The position numbers and the translations under genes were made by a program. A stretch of DNA of 64,000 nucleotides, taken from the NCBI GenBank assembly GCA_964615145.1, contig CAZTOP010000010.1, forward strand, positions 12,092 to 76,091. The letters run 5' to 3'. A model generated the notes under the pieces. It was not told the DNA's origin, did not search any database, and was given only the letters and a program-made list of their open reading frames with translations. This DNA comes from CAIVPM01 sp964615145. Its GTDB lineage: Bacteria > Bacteroidota > Bacteroidia > Chitinophagales > Chitinophagaceae. The first letter of the stretch is position 1; each line of letters opens with the position of its first letter. Positions 63,288 through 64,000 of this stretch are shown in pieces.

Positions 63288-64000
63288 ATGAATATGAGTT
63301 CATCATCACTTACAAAAATTGCAATGATTCCTGCAAGGTATGCTGCCACTAGATTTCCTGCCAAGTTAATGCAAATACTGGGCAAAAAAACAGTTATCCG
63401 CCATACATATGATAATACTATTGCAACAGAATTATTTGATGAAGTAATTGTTGTAACAGACAGTGAAATTATTTTTAATGAAATTGTAAATAATGGTGGT
63501 AAAGCCATTATGAGTAAAAGTTCTCACGAAAGCGGTAGTGATAGAATTGCAGAAGCTGCTGTTGATTTGAATGTTGATATTATTGTAAACGTACAAGGAG
63601 ATGAACCTTTTGTAAAACGTGAACCGCTTGAAAAATTACTTGAAGTATTTAATGATAATAGTGTTCAAGTGGCAAGTCTAATGCAGATTTTGAAAGATGA
63701 AAAATCAATTGCAGATCCTAACTATGTTAAAGTTGCAGTTGATAAAAATATGAATTCGTTAATGTTTAGCAGAAGTGTGATTCCTTATCATAGAGATAAA
63801 AATGTTTCACCAGTTTACTATGAACATGTTGGTGTGTATGCTTTTCGCAAACAAGCATTAATGAATTTTACTAATTGGAAAATGACACCTTTAGAAGCTG
63901 CTGAAAAAATTGAATGTCTTAGATATTTAGAAAATGGAGTTCCTTTAAAAATGGTGGTTACAGATTATATGGGTGTTGAAATTGATACACCAGAAGATTT
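63288..64000 (+). CDS. kdsB: 3-deoxy-manno-octulosonate cytidylyltransferase (cut by window end)
   Basis: The first 237 codons are present; family length is near 245, so only the end is missing. Marks are KIAMIPARYAATRFPAKLMQ (nucleotide loop), SSHESGSDRIAEA, VNVQGDEPF and VYYEHVGVYAFRKQAL. KdsB activates Kdo to CMP-Kdo for lipopolysaccharide core synthesis. Two in-frame ATGs (63288 and 63294) are possible starts. It has its own promoter. Confidence 0.93.
   Translation, partial: MNMSSSSLTKIAMIPARYAATRFPAKLMQILGKKTVIRHTYDNTIATELFDEVIVVTDSEIIFNEIVNNGGKAIMSKSSHESGSDRIAEAAVDLNVDIIVNVQGDEPFVKREPLEKLLEVFNDNSVQVASLMQILKDEKSIADPNYVKVAVDKNMNSLMFSRSVIPYHRDKNVSPVYYEHVGVYAFRKQALMNFTNWKMTPLEAAEKIECLRYLENGVPLKMVVTDYMGVEIDTPED

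Noticed and set aside
1..64000. tRNA, rRNA, insertion sequences, prophage and CRISPR
   Set aside because: Looked for tRNA T-loop patterns, transposase or integrase motifs and regular short repeats; none convincing.

Overview
The window is a low-GC (about one third G+C by eye) chromosomal segment from a Bacteroidota bacterium, most likely of the Chitinophagaceae/Sphingobacteriia side. The signs are two very large secreted proteins ending in type IX secretion sorting domains, promoters of the Bacteroidota type (TTG then TAnnTTTG), almost no Shine-Dalgarno sequences, many very short mRNA leaders, LytS/LytTR signalling, a B12-dependent ribonucleotide reductase and a Cys-rich RicT-type PSP1 protein. 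It is mostly housekeeping DNA. I see no prophage, insertion sequence, CRISPR array, rRNA or tRNA gene.

Layout. 1-660: the end of an omega-amidase-like hydrolase and an S4 RNA-binding protein. 825-4169: phenylacetyl-CoA epoxidase operon paaA-B-C-(ABM)-D, with a broken four-helix-bundle gene flanked by a 22-bp inverted repeat lodged between paaA and paaB. 4200-8428: an amidohydrolase, an ECF sigma factor/TM protein/Spy-like operon and a divergent beta-rich exported protein. 8449-12649: marR, an acyl-CoA dehydrogenase and an ABC-F ATPase. 12767-20015: DCC protein, cell-wall amidase, TPR protein, M23 peptidase and the first T9SS cargo protein. 20110-27903: alpha/beta hydrolase, Tex, a TonB-dependent-type outer-membrane protein and etfBA. 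28003-33359: B12-dependent ribonucleotide reductase, an AT-rich intergenic region with DnaA boxes, a YjjG-type nucleotidase and an SDR. 33468-41038: LytS/LytTR pair and the second T9SS giant. 41143-52904: division, repair (recO, ruvC, nth), lipid and envelope genes, a class D beta-lactamase and murF. 53153-64000: RicT-like protein, a stand-alone rpoB, AlkB, MerR, thioredoxin-like protein, a PsuK-like kinase, an aldose epimerase and the start of kdsB.

How genes work together. The best regulatory signal is an identical 19-bp palindrome over the promoters of both marR (followed by the acyl-CoA dehydrogenase) and etfBA, 15 kb away. It implies one MarR repressor controlling a dehydrogenase and the flavoprotein that takes its electrons. 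A similar case can be made for a PaaR-like operator on paaA. The 510-bp region 31390-31899, with two perfect DnaA boxes, AT-rich flanking DNA and a change in gene-strand bias, is a candidate replication origin or a DnaA-controlled promoter of the reductase. Finally, rpoB is unlinked from rplL and rpoC and has its own promoter and terminator, which is unusual.
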